Shown here: piece after piece, positions 18,373-27,956 of the stretch | Layout of the letters: each line of letters starts with the position of its first letter | Position numbering within the stretch: the stretch's first letter is position 1 | Assembly: GCF_002902345.1 (NCBI RefSeq) | Contig: NZ_PPQB01000018.1 | Span: 104,353-150,653 of the forward strand | DNA length: 46,301 nt | Direction: 5' to 3' | Origin: Staphylococcus arlettae | Lineage (GTDB): Bacteria > Bacillota > Bacilli > Staphylococcales > Staphylococcaceae | The notes under the pieces: model-generated | The model's database searches: none | Told to the model about the DNA's origin: nothing | The model's input: only the letters and a program-made list of their open reading frames with translations | Translations under genes and position numbers: made by a program

Positions 18373-21300
18373 TTAGTCAGTGATTTCTTTTTGTGATTCT
18401 GGCGCGCCTTGTTGTTGTAAGTCAACTTTACGCTCTGTTGCTTCTTCATCTTCTGTATCATGCATGTCGATTTCATTATCGTGTTCATCCATAATTTTAA
18501 CGTCTAAACCTAAACTTTGTAATTCTTTCATCAATACGCGGAATGATTCTGGAACACTTGGTCTAGTGATATTTTCACCTTTAACAATAGCTTCGTATGT
18601 TTTCACACGACCTACTGTATCATCGGATTTATAAGTTAAGATTTCTTGTAATGTATAAGCAGCACCATATGCTTCAAGTGCCCATACCTCCATTTCACCG
18701 AAACGTTGTCCACCAAATTGTGCTTTACCACCAAGTGGTTGTTGTGTAACAAGTGAATATGGTCCAGTTGAACGCGCATGTAACTTGTCATCAACCATGT
18801 GCGCAAGTTTAAGCATGTACATTACACCAACTGAAATACGATTATCGAATGGTTCACCAGTACGACCATCATAAAGTACAGTTTTACCGTCTCTAGCCAT
18901 GCCTGCTTCTTCAATAGTTGACCAAACATCATCATCGTTGGCACCATCAAATACTGGTGATGCAACATGAATACCTAAGTTTTTCGCAGCCATACCTAAA
19001 TGTAATTCAAGTACTTGTCCAATGTTCATACGTGATGGCACACCTAATGGATTTAACATGATATCGATTGGCGTACCGTCTGGTAAATAAGGCATATCCT
19101 CTTCAGGAACAATTTTCGAAATTACACCTTTGTTACCGTGACGTCCACACATTTTATCACCAACGTGTATTTTACGTTTTTGAACGATATAAACACGTAC
19201 CAATTGATTTACGCCTGGCGCAAGTGTGTCGTCTCCTTCTTCACGATTGAAGACTTTAACATCTAGCACGATACCGCCTGCACCATGAGGTACACGTAAT
19301 GAAGTATCACGAACTTCTCGTGCTTTTTCACCAAAGATTGCATGTAACAAACGCTCTTCAGCAGTTAATTCTGTGACACCTTTTGGCGTTACTTTACCAA
19401 CTAAAATATCACCGTCGTTAACTTCGGCACCAACATAGACAATACCGCGATCATCTAAGTTTTTCAGTGCGTTATCCGAAACGTTTGGAATGTCTCTCGT
19501 AATTTCTTCAGGTCCTAATTTAGTATCACGTGCTTCAGATTCATATTCTTCAATATGGATTGAAGTGTAAACGTCATCTTTAACAAGACGTTCACTCATG
19601 ATTACAGCATCCTCGTAGTTATAACCGTCCCAAGTCATGAAACCAACAACTACGTTTCTACCTAAGGCCATTTCACCTAATTCCATTGAAGGACCGTCAG
19701 CTAGGATTTCACCTTTTGTCACAACATTACCTTTTGCAATGATTGGACGTTGGTTATAACAAGTACCAGTATTAGAACGTTTGAATTTAGATAATGGATA
19801 ACGATCTAATTCACCTTCGTATTCTTGACCATTTTCTTCAATCAAGCGACGAACTAGGATTTCATTAGATTCAACGTGCTCAACGCGACCTTTGTATTTT
19901 GCAATAACTGCAGCACCAGAGTCACGAGCAGCTACGTGTTCCATACCTGTACCTACGAAAGGTGATTCAGGGTTCATCAACGGTACTGCTTGACGTTGCA
20001 TGTTCGCACCCATTAATGCACGGTTAGAGTCATCGTTTTCTAAGAAAGGAATACATGCCGTTGCAGCTGAAACTACTTGCTTAGGTGATACGTCCATGTA
20101 GTCCATTTTTTCTTTAGCCATAACTGTGTTATTACCGCGGAAACGACAAACAACTTCGTCATCTAAAAACTTACCATTTTCATCTAAGTTAGAGTTGGCT
20201 TGTGCTACCACATAGCTGTCCTCTTCATCAGCAGTTAGGTAATCAATTTGATCTGTAATTGAGTTTGTTGCTAAATCTACTTTACGGTACGGCGTTTCGA
20301 TAAAGCCAAATTCATTTACACGTGCATAACTTGATAGTGAGTTAATTAAACCGATGTTTGGTCCCTCTGGTGTTTCGATAGGACACATACGGCCATAGTG
20401 AGAATAGTGTACGTCACGTACTTCCATTTGAGCACGTTCACGTGTTAAACCACCAGGTCCTAATGCTGATAAACGACGTTTATGTGTTAACTCAGCTAAT
20501 GGGTTAGCTTGGTCCATGAATTGTGATAATTGTGAACTACCAAAGAATTCTTTGATAGATGCAATAACTGGACGAATGTTGATTAATTGTTGTGGTGTGA
20601 TTGAGTCTGTATCTTGAATAGACATTCTTTCTCTAACCACACGTTCCATTCTTGATAAACCAATACGGAATTGGTTTTGTAATAATTCACCTACTGAACG
20701 TAGACGTCGATTACCTAAATGGTCAATATCATCAGTAAAGCCAATACCACTTAATAAGTTAAAGAAGTATGACATAGATGCGATAATATCTGCTGGTGTA
20801 ATACATTTAACTTCTGAATCAGGGAACGCGTTACCAATTACTGTAGTAGTACGTTCTTCTTCATCATTTGGTACATATACTTTGATAGATTGAATTTCAA
20901 CTGGTTCATCAATTACTGTACCTTCTAATTCAAATACTTCACTATTTGCATTTGCTTCTAAAACATCCATGATTTCATCTAAGCTACGACGATCTAAAAC
21001 TGTGCCTTCTTCAGCTACAATTTCACCTGTCTCAGCATTAACAATCGGTTCTGCTAATTTTTGATTAAACAGACGATGTTTTAAATGTAGTTTTTTGTTT
21101 GCTTTATAACGACCTACACTTGCTAAATCATATCGTTTTGGATCAAAGAAACGTGAATATAATAAGCTTTTAGCATTTTCTACTGTAGGTGGCTCGCCAG
21201 GACGTAAACGTTCATAAATTTCTAGTAAAGCTTGGTCTGTATTTTCAGTACCATCTTTTTCTAGTGTGTTACGTAAATATTCATTATCTCCTAATAGATC

Positions 21301-21924
21301 GATGATTTCTTGATCTGTAGAGAAACCTAAAGCACGTAATAACACAGTTAAAGGTAGCTTTCTAGTTCTGTCGATACGTACATATACAACATCTTTTGCA
21401 TCTGTTTCATACTCTAACCATGCACCACGGTTAGGAATGATAGTTGCATCATAGTTCGTACGACCATTTTTATCTAGTTTTTCGTTGAAGTAAACGGATG
21501 GTGAACGAACAAGTTGTGATACGATAACACGTTCTGCACCGTTAATCACAAATGTACCTGTATCTGTCATTAATGGGAAATCTCCCATAAACACTTCTTG
21601 CTCTTTTACTTCGCCAGTCTCTTTAATAATAAGACGTACTTTCACTCGAAGTGGTGCAGCATACGTTGTATCACGGTTTTTCGATTCTTCTAAATCATAT
21701 TTTGGTTCACCAAGTCTGTAATCTACAAACTCTAAAGACAGATTACCTGTGAAATCTTCAATCGGTGAAATATCACGGAACATTTCTAGTAACCCTTCTT
21801 TTAAGAACCACTCATATGATTTCGTTTGAATTTCGATTAAGTTCGGTAATTCTAATACTTCTGAAATTCTCGCATAATTTCTACGTTTACGATGTCTTCC
21901 ATATTGGACAAATTGACCTGCCAA
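18373..21924 (-). CDS. rpoB: DNA-directed RNA polymerase beta subunit
   Basis: An 1183-aa beta subunit, the same length as in S. aureus as I remember it. The rifampicin pocket, [31 protein letters not shown] in the middle of the chain, shows no resistance substitution. Downstream are [10 protein letters not shown] near 970 and [33 protein letters not shown] near the C-terminus. The start is TTG behind GAGGGGTGA, eight bases upstream. A hydrophilic acidic tail ends the protein. It heads the rpoBC unit, with a 200-base leader that contains a terminator-like hairpin. Confidence 0.99.
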   Translation of the reverse strand: MAGQFVQYGRHRKRRNYARISEVLELPNLIEIQTKSYEWFLKEGLLEMFRDISPIEDFTGNLSLEFVDYRLGEPKYDLEESKNRDTTYAAPLRVKVRLIIKETGEVKEQEVFMGDFPLMTDTGTFVINGAERVIVSQLVRSPSVYFNEKLDKNGRTNYDATIIPNRGAWLEYETDAKDVVYVRIDRTRKLPLTVLLRALGFSTDQEIIDLLGDNEYLRNTLEKDGTENTDQALLEIYERLRPGEPPTVENAKSLLYSRFFDPKRYDLASVGRYKANKKLHLKHRLFNQKLAEPIVNAETGEIVAEEGTVLDRRSLDEIMDVLEANANSEVFELEGTVIDEPVEIQSIKVYVPNDEEERTTTVIGNAFPDSEVKCITPADIIASMSYFFNLLSGIGFTDDIDHLGNRRLRSVGELLQNQFRIGLSRMERVVRERMSIQDTDSITPQQLINIRPVIASIKEFFGSSQLSQFMDQANPLAELTHKRRLSALGPGGLTRERAQMEVRDVHYSHYGRMCPIETPEGPNIGLINSLSSYARVNEFGFIETPYRKVDLATNSITDQIDYLTADEEDSYVVAQANSNLDENGKFLDDEVVCRFRGNNTVMAKEKMDYMDVSPKQVVSAATACIPFLENDDSNRALMGANMQRQAVPLMNPESPFVGTGMEHVAARDSGAAVIAKYKGRVEHVESNEILVRRLIEENGQEYEGELDRYPLSKFKRSNTGTCYNQRPIIAKGNVVTKGEILADGPSMELGEMALGRNVVVGFMTWDGYNYEDAVIMSERLVKDDVYTSIHIEEYESEARDTKLGPEEITRDIPNVSDNALKNLDDRGIVYVGAEVNDGDILVGKVTPKGVTELTAEERLLHAIFGEKAREVRDTSLRVPHGAGGIVLDVKVFNREEGDDTLAPGVNQLVRVYIVQKRKIHVGDKMCGRHGNKGVISKIVPEEDMPYLPDGTPIDIMLNPLGVPSRMNIGQVLELHLGMAAKNLGIHVASPVFDGANDDDVWSTIEEAGMARDGKTVLYDGRTGEPFDNRISVGVMYMLKLAHMVDDKLHARSTGPYSLVTQQPLGGKAQFGGQRFGEMEVWALEAYGAAYTLQEILTYKSDDTVGRVKTYEAIVKGENITRPSVPESFRVLMKELQSLGLDVKIMDEHDNEIDMHDTEDEEATERKVDLQQQGAPESQKEITD

Positions 21925-21984
21925 ACAGATTCACCCCTCAAAAATTGTGTGTTTACTTTTGATAAATAACCAAATATAATAAGA

Positions 21985-22023
21985 CAAAAAGAAAACGGTA
22001 GCACTCCTTATGACACCATTTTC
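21985..22023 (-). terminator. Terminator-like hairpin between ybxB and rpoB
   Basis: On the minus strand GAAAATGGT (22015-22023) pairs with ACCGTTTTC (21991-21999), 9 bp with one U-G pair, followed by TTTTTG. It lies about 100 bases after the ybxB stop and 65 before the rpoB start. It could end ybxB or act as an attenuator in the rpoB leader. No convincing promoter is visible between it and rpoB. Confidence 0.5.
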
Positions 22024-22125
22024 TATTTACTATATTAGCAATATACATTGTTATTTTATACGTAAAAGTACACACTTATTGAACATAAATTTTTACATTC
22101 TATAACTATATCAGAATCAAGTATT

Positions 22126-22737
22126 TTAATCAAGCTTTACACTTCGCAAAATGTAATAGCCTTTACTTTTTTCTACTACTTCTACGTTTTCAAATACTTC
22201 TTGCATTTTCTTCTTCGCTGAAGGCATTCCTTGTTTTTTCTGAATAACAACATAGAGCGCGCCTTCTTGTTTCAACTTACTACTGGCGTCCGTTAGTATT
22301 TGATGCACCACAGTTTTTCCTGCTCTAATAGGTGGATTAGTTAACACAAAGTCAAACGTAGCGTCCTCTACTTGAGTTAAACCATCACTTTCTACAATTT
22401 CAACATTTTCGATGTGATTTTTTTGTTTGTTGCGCTTTGCTAATGCTAACGCACGCTGATTCACATCTACCATTGTAACCTGATGATGTGGTGCTACTTT
22501 AGCAACCATTAAGCCAATGGGCCCATAGCCACATCCAACATCAATTATATTTTTCGTAGGTCCAGGGGGATTTGCTTTCAAAAATGTTGTAACTAACAAG
22601 TCAGAACCAAAGTCTATCTTCCCTTTCGAAAAGACACCTGTATCTGTTGTTAGTTTTAAATTATGATTATCGTAGGAGTAGGTAAAAACAGTTTCATCAC
22701 TTTCAACTTCAGGATTCGCATCATAATAGTGGCTCAT
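22126..22737 (-). CDS. ybxB: Class I SAM-dependent methyltransferase, RsmC/YbxB type
   Basis: A 203-aa methyltransferase. The SAM-binding motif I, IIDVGCGYGPIGLMVAK, starts near residue 64, with VDVNQRALALAKRN as motif II, and VLTNPPIRAGK near 131 is the NPP(Y/F/I) motif of base-amino methyltransferases. The N-terminal TDTGVFSKGKIDFGSDLL is characteristic of the RsmC/YbxB group, which modifies a guanine of 16S rRNA in E. coli. The exact target here is not known. The gene sits between rplL and rpoB, as in B. subtilis, and is probably co-transcribed with neither, since a hairpin lies on each side. Confidence 0.9.
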   Translation of the reverse strand: MSHYYDANPEVESDETVFTYSYDNHNLKLTTDTGVFSKGKIDFGSDLLVTTFLKANPPGPTKNIIDVGCGYGPIGLMVAKVAPHHQVTMVDVNQRALALAKRNKQKNHIENVEIVESDGLTQVEDATFDFVLTNPPIRAGKTVVHQILTDASSKLKQEGALYVVIQKKQGMPSAKKKMQEVFENVEVVEKSKGYYILRSVKLD

Positions 22738-22837
22738 GACTACACCTCATTTTAATCCACAAATTGCGGATTATGTATTATCTTAGCTAGTGCTTAGTTC
22801 AAATGATAACGTAGACCTTTAAAGATAATCAAAAGAT

Positions 22838-22867
22838 AAAACCCCGTTATAGTGATAACGGGGTTTT
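22838..22867 (-). terminator. Intrinsic terminator downstream of rplL
   Basis: A perfect 13-bp stem, AAAACCCCGTTAT / ATAACGGGGTTTT (22838-22850, 22855-22867), with a 4-base loop ends the rplJL transcript about 100 bases after the rplL stop. It is symmetrical and can act on both strands. Confidence 0.88.
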
Positions 22868-22968
22868 CATTTCTCAAAAATCTCAGACTGCAAGTTGCTT
22901 ACATATCACTTTGATAATGTAACTCTCGGCCTGCAATATAAAATTATTCATTAGTTAAGAGGCTAGAA

Positions 22969-23337
22969 TTATTTTAATTCTACTGTAGCGCCTACTTCTT
23001 CTAATTGTGATTTAAGCTCTTCAGCATCTTCTTTAGATAAGCCTTCTTTAACTACTTTAGGAGCTCCGTCTACTAATTCTTTAGCATCTTTTAATCCTAA
23101 GCCAGTTGCTTCTTTAACAGCTTTAACAACTTTGATTTTAGATGAACCAGCTGAAGTTAACTCTACGTCAAATTCAGTTTGTTCAGCAGCTGCATCTGCG
23201 CCGCCTGCTGCACCTGCTGCTGCTACTGGAGCTGCTGCAGTTACACCAAATTCTTCTTCAATTGCTTTTACTAAGTCGTTTAATTCTAATACTGACATTT
23301 CTTTAATTGCTTCAATGATTTGTTCTTGATTAGCCAT
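22969..23337 (-). CDS. rplL: 50S ribosomal protein L7/L12
   Basis: A 122-aa stalk protein. The N-terminal dimerisation helix ([27 protein letters not shown]) is joined by an Ala/Gly-rich hinge (about 33-50) to the C-terminal domain that binds translation factors ([27 protein letters not shown]). It forms the L10(L12)n stalk with the product of the upstream gene and stimulates factor GTPase activity. It begins 40 bases after rplJ behind a GGAGG site. Confidence 0.99.
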   Translation of the reverse strand: MANQEQIIEAIKEMSVLELNDLVKAIEEEFGVTAAAPVAAAGAAGGADAAAEQTEFDVELTSAGSSKIKVVKAVKEATGLGLKDAKELVDGAPKVVKEGLSKEDAEELKSQLEEVGATVELK

Positions 23338-23377
23338 TTTAATATTCCTCCATTAAGTTAAGTTTTTTTATGCGCAA

Positions 23378-23878
23378 TTATTCAGCGCTTTCTTCTTTTT
23401 CTTCACCAACAGCTTTAACTGCATATGCGAAGTTGCGGACTGGTGCTTGTAATACAGATAATAGCATTGATACAAGACCGTCGTGTGATGGTAGAGATCC
23501 AACTGTTTTAACTTCTTCAGCTGAGATAACGCTACCTTCCATAATACCTGTTTTAATTTCTAATGCTTCGTGTTCTTTAGCGAATCCTGCAAGTACTTTT
23601 GCTGGCGCAACGACATCTTCAGTAGATGTTGCAACAGCTGTAGGTCCTACTAAGAATTCATCTAATCCTTCGATACCAGCTTTTTCAGCAGCACGACGAA
23701 CCATAGTGTTTTTGTAAACTTTGTACTCAACACCAGCTTCACGTAATTGTGAACGTAGTTCTGTCACTTCAGCTACACTTAAACCACGGTAGTCTACGAT
23801 TACAGTAGATACTGAGTTTTTAAGTTGTTCAGCAATAGTATCAACTTGTTGTTGTTTTGCTTCAATGATAGCAGACAT
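23378..23878 (-). CDS. rplJ: 50S ribosomal protein L10
   Basis: A 166-aa L10. It shows the RNA-binding N-terminal half ([38 protein letters not shown]), the central FLVGPTA and a C-terminal helix that carries the L12 dimers. It forms the base of the ribosomal stalk and, in its L12 complex, represses its own mRNA leader. That leader lies directly upstream. GGAGGTGTCTAA precedes the ATG. The C-terminal tail is acidic. Confidence 0.99.
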   Translation of the reverse strand: MSAIIEAKQQQVDTIAEQLKNSVSTVIVDYRGLSVAEVTELRSQLREAGVEYKVYKNTMVRRAAEKAGIEGLDEFLVGPTAVATSTEDVVAPAKVLAGFAKEHEALEIKTGIMEGSVISAEEVKTVGSLPSHDGLVSMLLSVLQAPVRNFAYAVKAVGEEKEESAE

Positions 23879-23957
23879 TTAGACACCTCCATACAATTTA
23901 TTTTGGTGCTTTTAATTTTGAATAATACTCTAGCTTAAGAGTTAAAAGCATCACTCA

Positions 23958-24090
23958 ATAAAAAAAGCACTTTCTACCCACGGCAAAAAGTGCTTGAAAG
24001 TTTCTTCACGTTCAAGTCAATTTTAGCCTCGGCAGGATGTAATTTTAAGTTAATGTATAACTCCTACTGTCTTAGGTAAAATAATCACAT
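23958..24090 (-). promoter_or_regulatory. Ribosomal protein L10 leader with attenuator
   Basis: The minus strand has the hallmarks of the L10 leader: ACCTAAGACAGTAGGAG (24061-24077) pairing across to CATCCTGCCGAGG (about 24027-24039), then a terminator hairpin AAGCACTTT / AAAGTGCTT (23987-23995, 23965-23973) with seven T. Binding of the L10-L12 complex to the first part is known in this family to favour the terminator and so reduce rplJL transcription. It fills most of the 303-base gap between rplA and rplJ. Confidence 0.92.
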
Positions 24091-24095
24091 AAACC

Positions 24096-24124
24096 AATAT
24101 AACTGGTTTATTGTAATATGTCAA
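24096..24124 (-). promoter_or_regulatory. SigA promoter of rplJL
   Basis: A consensus TTGACA (24119-24124) and TATATT (24096-24101) are 17 bases apart on the minus strand, immediately upstream of the L10 leader and just after the rplA terminator. Confidence 0.85.
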
Positions 24125-24133
24125 TATTTATTT

Positions 24134-24162
24134 ATAGACTGAAAGGAATACTTTCAGTCTAT
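24134..24162 (-). terminator. Intrinsic terminator of rplKA
   Basis: A perfect 12-bp stem, ATAGACTGAAAG / CTTTCAGTCTAT, with a 5-base loop lies 20 bases after the rplA stop. The 3' tail (AAATAAATATT) is AT-rich rather than pure T. Confidence 0.82.
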
Positions 24163-24181
24163 TTATATTAGATATGATTTA

Positions 24182-24877
24182 TTATAGTTTAAAGCCTGAA
24201 GTATCAACTTTAACGCCAGGACCCATTGTTGTAGTAATACCAACAGATTTGAAATAAGTCCCTTTAGCTGAAGATGGTTTAGCTTTTGCTAATACATCTT
24301 GTAAAGCTCTGAAGTTTTCAACTAATTTATCAGTATCAAATGAAGTTTTACCAATAGATGCATGTACAATACCAGCTTTTTCAGCGCGGTATTCTACTTT
24401 ACCAGCTTTGATTTCTTCAACAGCTTTTTTCACATCCATAGTAACTGTACCTGTTTTAGGGTTTGGCATTAAACCTTTAGGTCCTAATACACGACCTAAT
24501 TTACCAACTTCACCCATCATGTCTGGTGTTGCAACAACTACATCGAAGTCAAACCATCCTTGTTGGATTTTGTTTACGTAGTCGCCTTCGCCTACGTAAT
24601 CAGCGCCTGCTGCTTCTGCTTCTGTTGCTTTGTCACCTTTAGCAAATACTAATACACGTTGTGATTTACCAGTACCGTTTGGTAATACTACTGCACCACG
24701 GATTTGTTGGTCATTTTTACGTGTATCAATGCCTAAACGGAATGCTACTTCTACTGAAGCATCAAAGTTAGCGATGCTTGTTTCTTTAGCTAATGCGACA
24801 GCTTCTTCAACATCGTAATGTTTTTGGCGGTCTATTTTACTAGCTGCTTCTTGATACTTTTTACTTTTTTTAGCCAT
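24182..24877 (-). CDS. rplA: 50S ribosomal protein L1
   Basis: A 231-aa L1 with [20 protein letters not shown] near 51-70, the RNA-binding [18 protein letters not shown] near 127-144 and [13 protein letters not shown] followed by a terminal GPGVKVD. L1 forms the mobile stalk at the ribosomal E site and in many bacteria represses its own operon by binding its mRNA. AAAGGAGG is before the ATG. It follows rplK after a 217-base structured intergenic region, which is unusually long for this pair. Confidence 0.99.
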   Translation of the reverse strand: MAKKSKKYQEAASKIDRQKHYDVEEAVALAKETSIANFDASVEVAFRLGIDTRKNDQQIRGAVVLPNGTGKSQRVLVFAKGDKATEAEAAGADYVGEGDYVNKIQQGWFDFDVVVATPDMMGEVGKLGRVLGPKGLMPNPKTGTVTMDVKKAVEEIKAGKVEYRAEKAGIVHASIGKTSFDTDKLVENFRALQDVLAKAKPSSAKGTYFKSVGITTTMGPGVKVDTSGFKL

Positions 24878-24894
24878 TTATTGTTCCTCCTTTA

Positions 24895-25058
24895 GTGGTT
24901 TTAGCGGAATTTCCTCCCACGTTTACTTGCCTGCGCAAGTTAAGAGCAGATAACAGTGAAGTGTGTATGGACTTTGGGAGACTTCCTCAACAGTTCTACT
25001 TCTTCATTTACGACAATGTTGAATACTGCGATCATGTTTGTCATCTCTGTCATCTGCT
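24895..25058 (-). promoter_or_regulatory. Structured L1 (rplA) leader, candidate autoregulatory site
   Basis: The rplK-rplA gap is rich in possible pairings. On the plus-strand map the arms are GTGG/CCAC (24895-24898, 24917-24920) next to the ribosome site, a perfect hairpin ACTTGC/GCAAGT (24925-24930, 24935-24940) and a long-range 12-bp pairing with one G-U (24945-24956 with 25047-25058). The sense strand carries GTGGGAGG at 24913-24920, a motif also found in the rplK leader. L1 is a known mRNA-binding repressor, so an L1 site is the natural reading, but I cannot confirm it. Confidence 0.5.
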
Positions 25059-25094
25059 ACTATCCGTCTATCTGTTTCATGTTAATTGTTATAA

Positions 25095-25517
25095 TTATTC
25101 TACTGTGATACCCATACTACGTGCAGTACCTTCGATAATACGTATAGCTGCTTCTTCGTCTGCAGCGTTTAAGTCTTGCATTTTGCTGTTAGCAATTTCG
25201 CGTACTTGATCTTTAGTTACTGTAGCAACTTTGTTTTTATTAGGTTCGCCTGAACCTTTTTCAACGCCAGCTGCTTTTTTAAGTAGTACTGGAGCTGGTG
25301 GTGTTTTAGTAATAAATGTAAATGAACGATCTTCATAAACACTGATTTCCACCGGAATGATTAAACCTGCATCTTCTTGAGTACGTGCGTTGAATTCCTT
25401 ACAGAATCCCATAATGTTCACACCTGCTTGACCTAATGCTGGACCAACTGGTGGTGCTGGGTTTGCTTTACCTGCAGGAATTTGTAATTTAACTACTTTT
25501 TCTACTTTTTTAGCCAC
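25095..25517 (-). CDS. rplK: 50S ribosomal protein L11
   Basis: A 140-aa L11: the N-terminal domain has [33 protein letters not shown] with its proline-rich thiostrepton-binding helix, and the C-terminal rRNA-binding domain ends SMGITVE. It shapes the GTPase-associated centre and is needed for RelA activation. I chose the GTG at 25517 (MAKKVEKV), seven bases after AAGGAGGTG (25524-25532); an upstream in-frame GTG at 25526 lies inside that ribosome site. Confidence 0.99.
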   Translation of the reverse strand: MAKKVEKVVKLQIPAGKANPAPPVGPALGQAGVNIMGFCKEFNARTQEDAGLIIPVEISVYEDRSFTFITKTPPAPVLLKKAAGVEKGSGEPNKNKVATVTKDQVREIANSKMQDLNAADEEAAIRIIEGTARSMGITVE

Positions 25518-25566
25518 GATGTGCACCTCCTTGATATCGTGATGTGGTCACAGGACTGAGTTTTGC

Positions 25567-25617
25567 CCTCCCACTCTTCTACATTTCGTGACGAAATGGA
25601 ACGCTCTAAAGCGCGAC
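25567..25617 (-). promoter_or_regulatory. Structured rplK leader
   Basis: Between promoter and rplK the sense strand can form an outer stem TGTGGTC / GACCACA, an inner perfect hairpin CATTTCG / CGAAATG, and carries GTGGGAGG at 25567-25574. The same 8-mer is in the rplA leader. It is a candidate ribosomal-protein (L1 or L11) feedback site; the assignment is an inference. Confidence 0.45.
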
Positions 25618-25623
25618 CACAGT

Positions 25624-25653
25624 ATTATACCATCAATCTATATTAGAAATCAA
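25624..25653 (-). promoter_or_regulatory. SigA promoter of rplKA
   Basis: On the minus strand TTGATT (25648-25653) and TATAAT (25624-25629) are 18 bases apart, in the gap between nusG and rplK and upstream of the structured leader. Confidence 0.65.
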
Positions 25654-25674
25654 TAGTAATTTTCCTTTTAATTA

Positions 25675-26223
25675 TTATAATTTTTCTATTTGATCAAATT
25701 CTACTTCTACCGGAGTTTCTCTTCCAAACATGTCTACTAAAACTGTTAATTTGAATTTATCCGCTTCAATTTCTTGTACTTCACCAACTTGGTTAGCAAA
25801 CGGACCAGATTTCACTCGTACTTGTTCACCTAAATCAACTTCAACATCAATCGTTTTTTCTTTCATGCCCATTTGTTTTAAGATGAAACGTACTTCATCA
25901 GGCAATAAAGGATTAGGTTTTGAGCCTGCACCAGCAGAACCAACGAAACCAGTTACACCTGGTGTATTCCTTACAACATACCAAGATTCGTCGGTCATCA
26001 CTAATTCAACTAACACATATCCTGGGAATGTTTTTTTAGTTAGCTTTTTCGCTTTACCATCTTTAACTTGTGTTTCTTCCTCTTCTGGTATGACAACTCT
26101 AAAAATTTGTTCTGTCATATTCATAGATTCTACACGTTTTTCTAAATTCTTTTTAACTTTATTCTCATAACCAGAATAAGTATGCACTGCATACCAATGC
26201 TTTGCACTAACTTCTTCAGACAT
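25675..26223 (-). CDS. nusG: Transcription termination/antitermination factor NusG
   Basis: A 182-aa NusG. The NGN domain has WYAVHTYSGYENKVKKNLEKRV near 10-31 and FPGYVLVE near 67-74, and a C-terminal KOW domain has VRVKSGPFANQVGEVQEIEADKFKLTVLVDMFGRETPVE. It binds the RNA polymerase clamp to control pausing, and couples transcription to translation. I chose the ATG at 26223 (MSEEVSAKHW), preceded by GAGGAGTGACGAC; a GTG five codons upstream lies in that site. It is 14 bases downstream of secE. Confidence 0.99.
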   Translation of the reverse strand: MSEEVSAKHWYAVHTYSGYENKVKKNLEKRVESMNMTEQIFRVVIPEEEETQVKDGKAKKLTKKTFPGYVLVELVMTDESWYVVRNTPGVTGFVGSAGAGSKPNPLLPDEVRFILKQMGMKEKTIDVEVDLGEQVRVKSGPFANQVGEVQEIEADKFKLTVLVDMFGRETPVEVEFDQIEKL

Positions 26224-26237
26224 GTCGTCACTCCTCA

Positions 26238-26417
26238 CTATTTAATTAATTCTATAAGTCTGCCAATTCCTAAGTCTAAGGCATAGAAGAAAGCTAGAAA
26301 GAAGATTACTGTAGCAACCACAATTACTGTGTACTTAAATAAATCTTCTTTAGTTGGCCAACTTGTCTTTTCCATTTCAGACTTTACGCCTTGAAAGAAA
26401 CCATCTTTTTTAGCCAT
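26238..26417 (-). CDS. secE: Preprotein translocase subunit SecE
   Basis: A 59-aa protein starting [20 protein letters not shown], with the diagnostic amphipathic stretch [13 protein letters not shown] before a single membrane helix at about 31-52. SecE clamps the two halves of SecY in the Sec translocon. GGAGGGTTTATA precedes the ATG. The gene lies between rpmG and nusG, the standard secE-nusG pairing, with 14 bases between secE and nusG. Confidence 0.96.
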   Translation of the reverse strand: MAKKDGFFQGVKSEMEKTSWPTKEDLFKYTVIVVATVIFFLAFFYALDLGIGRLIELIK

Positions 26418-26510
26418 TATAAACCCTCCATCTCATTATACTCGAGTCATCCATTACTACTATGTTATCCGTTCGCGTTTGCAGCTACTTAATATGAAAT
26501 ACACTAACAT

Positions 26511-26654
26511 TTATTTTGTTTCTTTATGCAGTGTATGTGTATTACACCTAGGGCAATATTTTTTCAATGTAAGTCTCGTAGTTGCATCGTTGTGTTTGGG
26601 TAAATTGTAATTTCGGCTGCCACATTCTTCACAATTCAACGGTACTTTTTTCAA
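26511..26654 (-). CDS. rpmG: 50S ribosomal protein L33 (zinc-binding form)
   Basis: A 47-aa protein starting at a TTG (26654) behind AAGGTGAGG. It has two CxxC pairs, Cys8/Cys11 and Cys34/Cys37, in the frame [17 protein letters not shown] ... [18 protein letters not shown], the pattern of zinc-dependent L33. It is one of several L33 paralogues expected in staphylococci. It is the first gene of the rpmG-secE-nusG unit. I am confident of the family and less so of which paralogue number applies. Confidence 0.93.
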   Translation of the reverse strand: MKKVPLNCEECGSRNYNLPKHNDATTRLTLKKYCPRCNTHTLHKETK

Positions 26655-26687
26655 TAAACCTCACCTTATTCATTATAATACCAATCT

Positions 26688-26717
26688 ACTATACATAAGT
26701 CATATAGCAATTGTCAA
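26688..26717 (-). promoter_or_regulatory. SigA promoter of rpmG-secE-nusG
   Basis: On the minus strand a consensus TTGACA (26712-26717) and TATAGT (26688-26693) lie 18 bases apart, about 34 bases upstream of the rpmG TTG start. Confidence 0.72.
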
Positions 26718-26780
26718 ACATCAATACTATTGTAAAATGTATCACGTGTTGTCATATCACCATATTCAGTGTACTACATT

Positions 26781-27359
26781 TTATTGCCACCAGAGTAGTA
26801 AATAACGCTTAATTTTGCGTTTTGCTCTTTGAATCCCGTTATAGACTACTTTGTGTTCTATATTAAAACGCTGTGCAATAGAATGCGGTTTATAGCCATT
26901 TACCATATCAGTCATAATAGTACGTTCTAATATGGTCAGTCGTTCGAAGCTCTGATTTAATATTGTTTTCAACTCATTACGTAATATAATCACTTCAATA
27001 TTTTGCTGTTGTGTACGTGATTCATAATTCACACGAAACTCTTGCACTAATGCTTGCCGTTGCACATTTTGTAACGCGCGTCGTCGAAAGTAATCTGCTT
27101 TTGTTGTTTTCACTATTTTATTGATGTAATGTTCAATTGGTGTGTCTTGCTTAAAGTCAAAATGCGCTATATTGAGTAAAAGCTTCAGGATAATGTCTTG
27201 AAACAAATCATCTTTACTATCTTTAGTAATTGAGCTGCAATTTAAACTTGCTTTAATCTTAGGTGTGACCTGTGCAATGATGTGGTTTACTAATGTTTGA
27301 TTATGTTCATTAGTGGCATGGGCTACAGATTGCTTTTTAGTTGTCATATGGTCTCTCAT
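26781..27359 (-). CDS. sigH: RNA polymerase sigma factor SigH (competence-type)
   Basis: A 192-aa protein. DLFQDIILKLLLNIAHFDFKQDTPIEHYINKIVKTTKADYFRRR near 51-94 is a sigma-70 region 2, and ERLTILERTIMTDMVNGYKPHSIAQRFNIEHKVVYNGIQRAKRKIK near 139-184 a region 4 helix-turn-helix. The position between yacP and rpmG is that of the cryptic staphylococcal SigH, which controls comG/comE DNA-uptake genes. Known staphylococcal sigH is poorly expressed and can be activated by rearrangement. I see no tandem duplication here. The ATG at 27359 follows AAAGGAACATATC. The sequence is divergent, as usual for this protein. Confidence 0.85.
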   Translation of the reverse strand: MRDHMTTKKQSVAHATNEHNQTLVNHIIAQVTPKIKASLNCSSITKDSKDDLFQDIILKLLLNIAHFDFKQDTPIEHYINKIVKTTKADYFRRRALQNVQRQALVQEFRVNYESRTQQQNIEVIILRNELKTILNQSFERLTILERTIMTDMVNGYKPHSIAQRFNIEHKVVYNGIQRAKRKIKRYLLLWWQ

Positions 27360-27428
27360 GATATGTTCCTTTCCGTTAGAATATTCATATCATACAAAGC
27401 GAGATCACTAAAAAGCAAGAGGGCAAAA

Positions 27429-27956
27429 TTAGTCTTTCTTGTGGTTACCACGCCTAATTTTTTCGAATTCTTGCAATATCTCATTTGATAATGGGATACG
27501 TGTTCTTGGTTTAGTTTCATTGAAGCCATCTAATGACTTAGAAATAGTCGTTTCGTTTTCTTCTAAATCGCGCCACATTTCTCTCGATGAGATGCGATAG
27601 GCGCCTGTGCCAAAGATTGCATGTTGTTCACTCATGTCACTCGTTACTACTGTAATATGTGTCGTATGTTTATTATACAAATCGTAAACATACTTTTCGA
27701 TGTAGCTATCAGCTGTTTCCTTTTCTTTCGTAAACACTGTTTTAACACCATGATACTCATACTCAGAGTGCAAACCAGATTGGTCGTAAGCATCAAATAC
27801 ACAAATGACTTCATCAGCAACAACCGCACTGAAGTTTGCAATAGCAATCAATAATTGTTCACGAGCCTCTTCTAGATTTTCCTGTGCGAGTTTGCTTAAC
27901 GTTTTAGATTGGCCAATCATATTATATCCATCTATGATTAAGTACCTTTCCTTCAT
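27429..27956 (-). CDS. rae1: NYN-domain ribosome-associated endoribonuclease YacP/Rae1
   Basis: A 175-aa protein with the NYN (PIN-like) fold: YLIIDGYNMIGQ at 5-16, VICVFDAY near 50-57 and ITVVTSDMSEQHAIFG near 98-113, which carry the conserved acidic residues. In B. subtilis YacP (Rae1) cleaves mRNA in the ribosomal A site. Its start ATG overlaps the rlmB stop by one base (TAATG), so the two are translationally coupled. sigH begins 69 bases downstream. Confidence 0.88.
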   Translation of the reverse strand: MKERYLIIDGYNMIGQSKTLSKLAQENLEEAREQLLIAIANFSAVVADEVICVFDAYDQSGLHSEYEYHGVKTVFTKEKETADSYIEKYVYDLYNKHTTHITVVTSDMSEQHAIFGTGAYRISSREMWRDLEENETTISKSLDGFNETKPRTRIPLSNEILQEFEKIRRGNHKKD

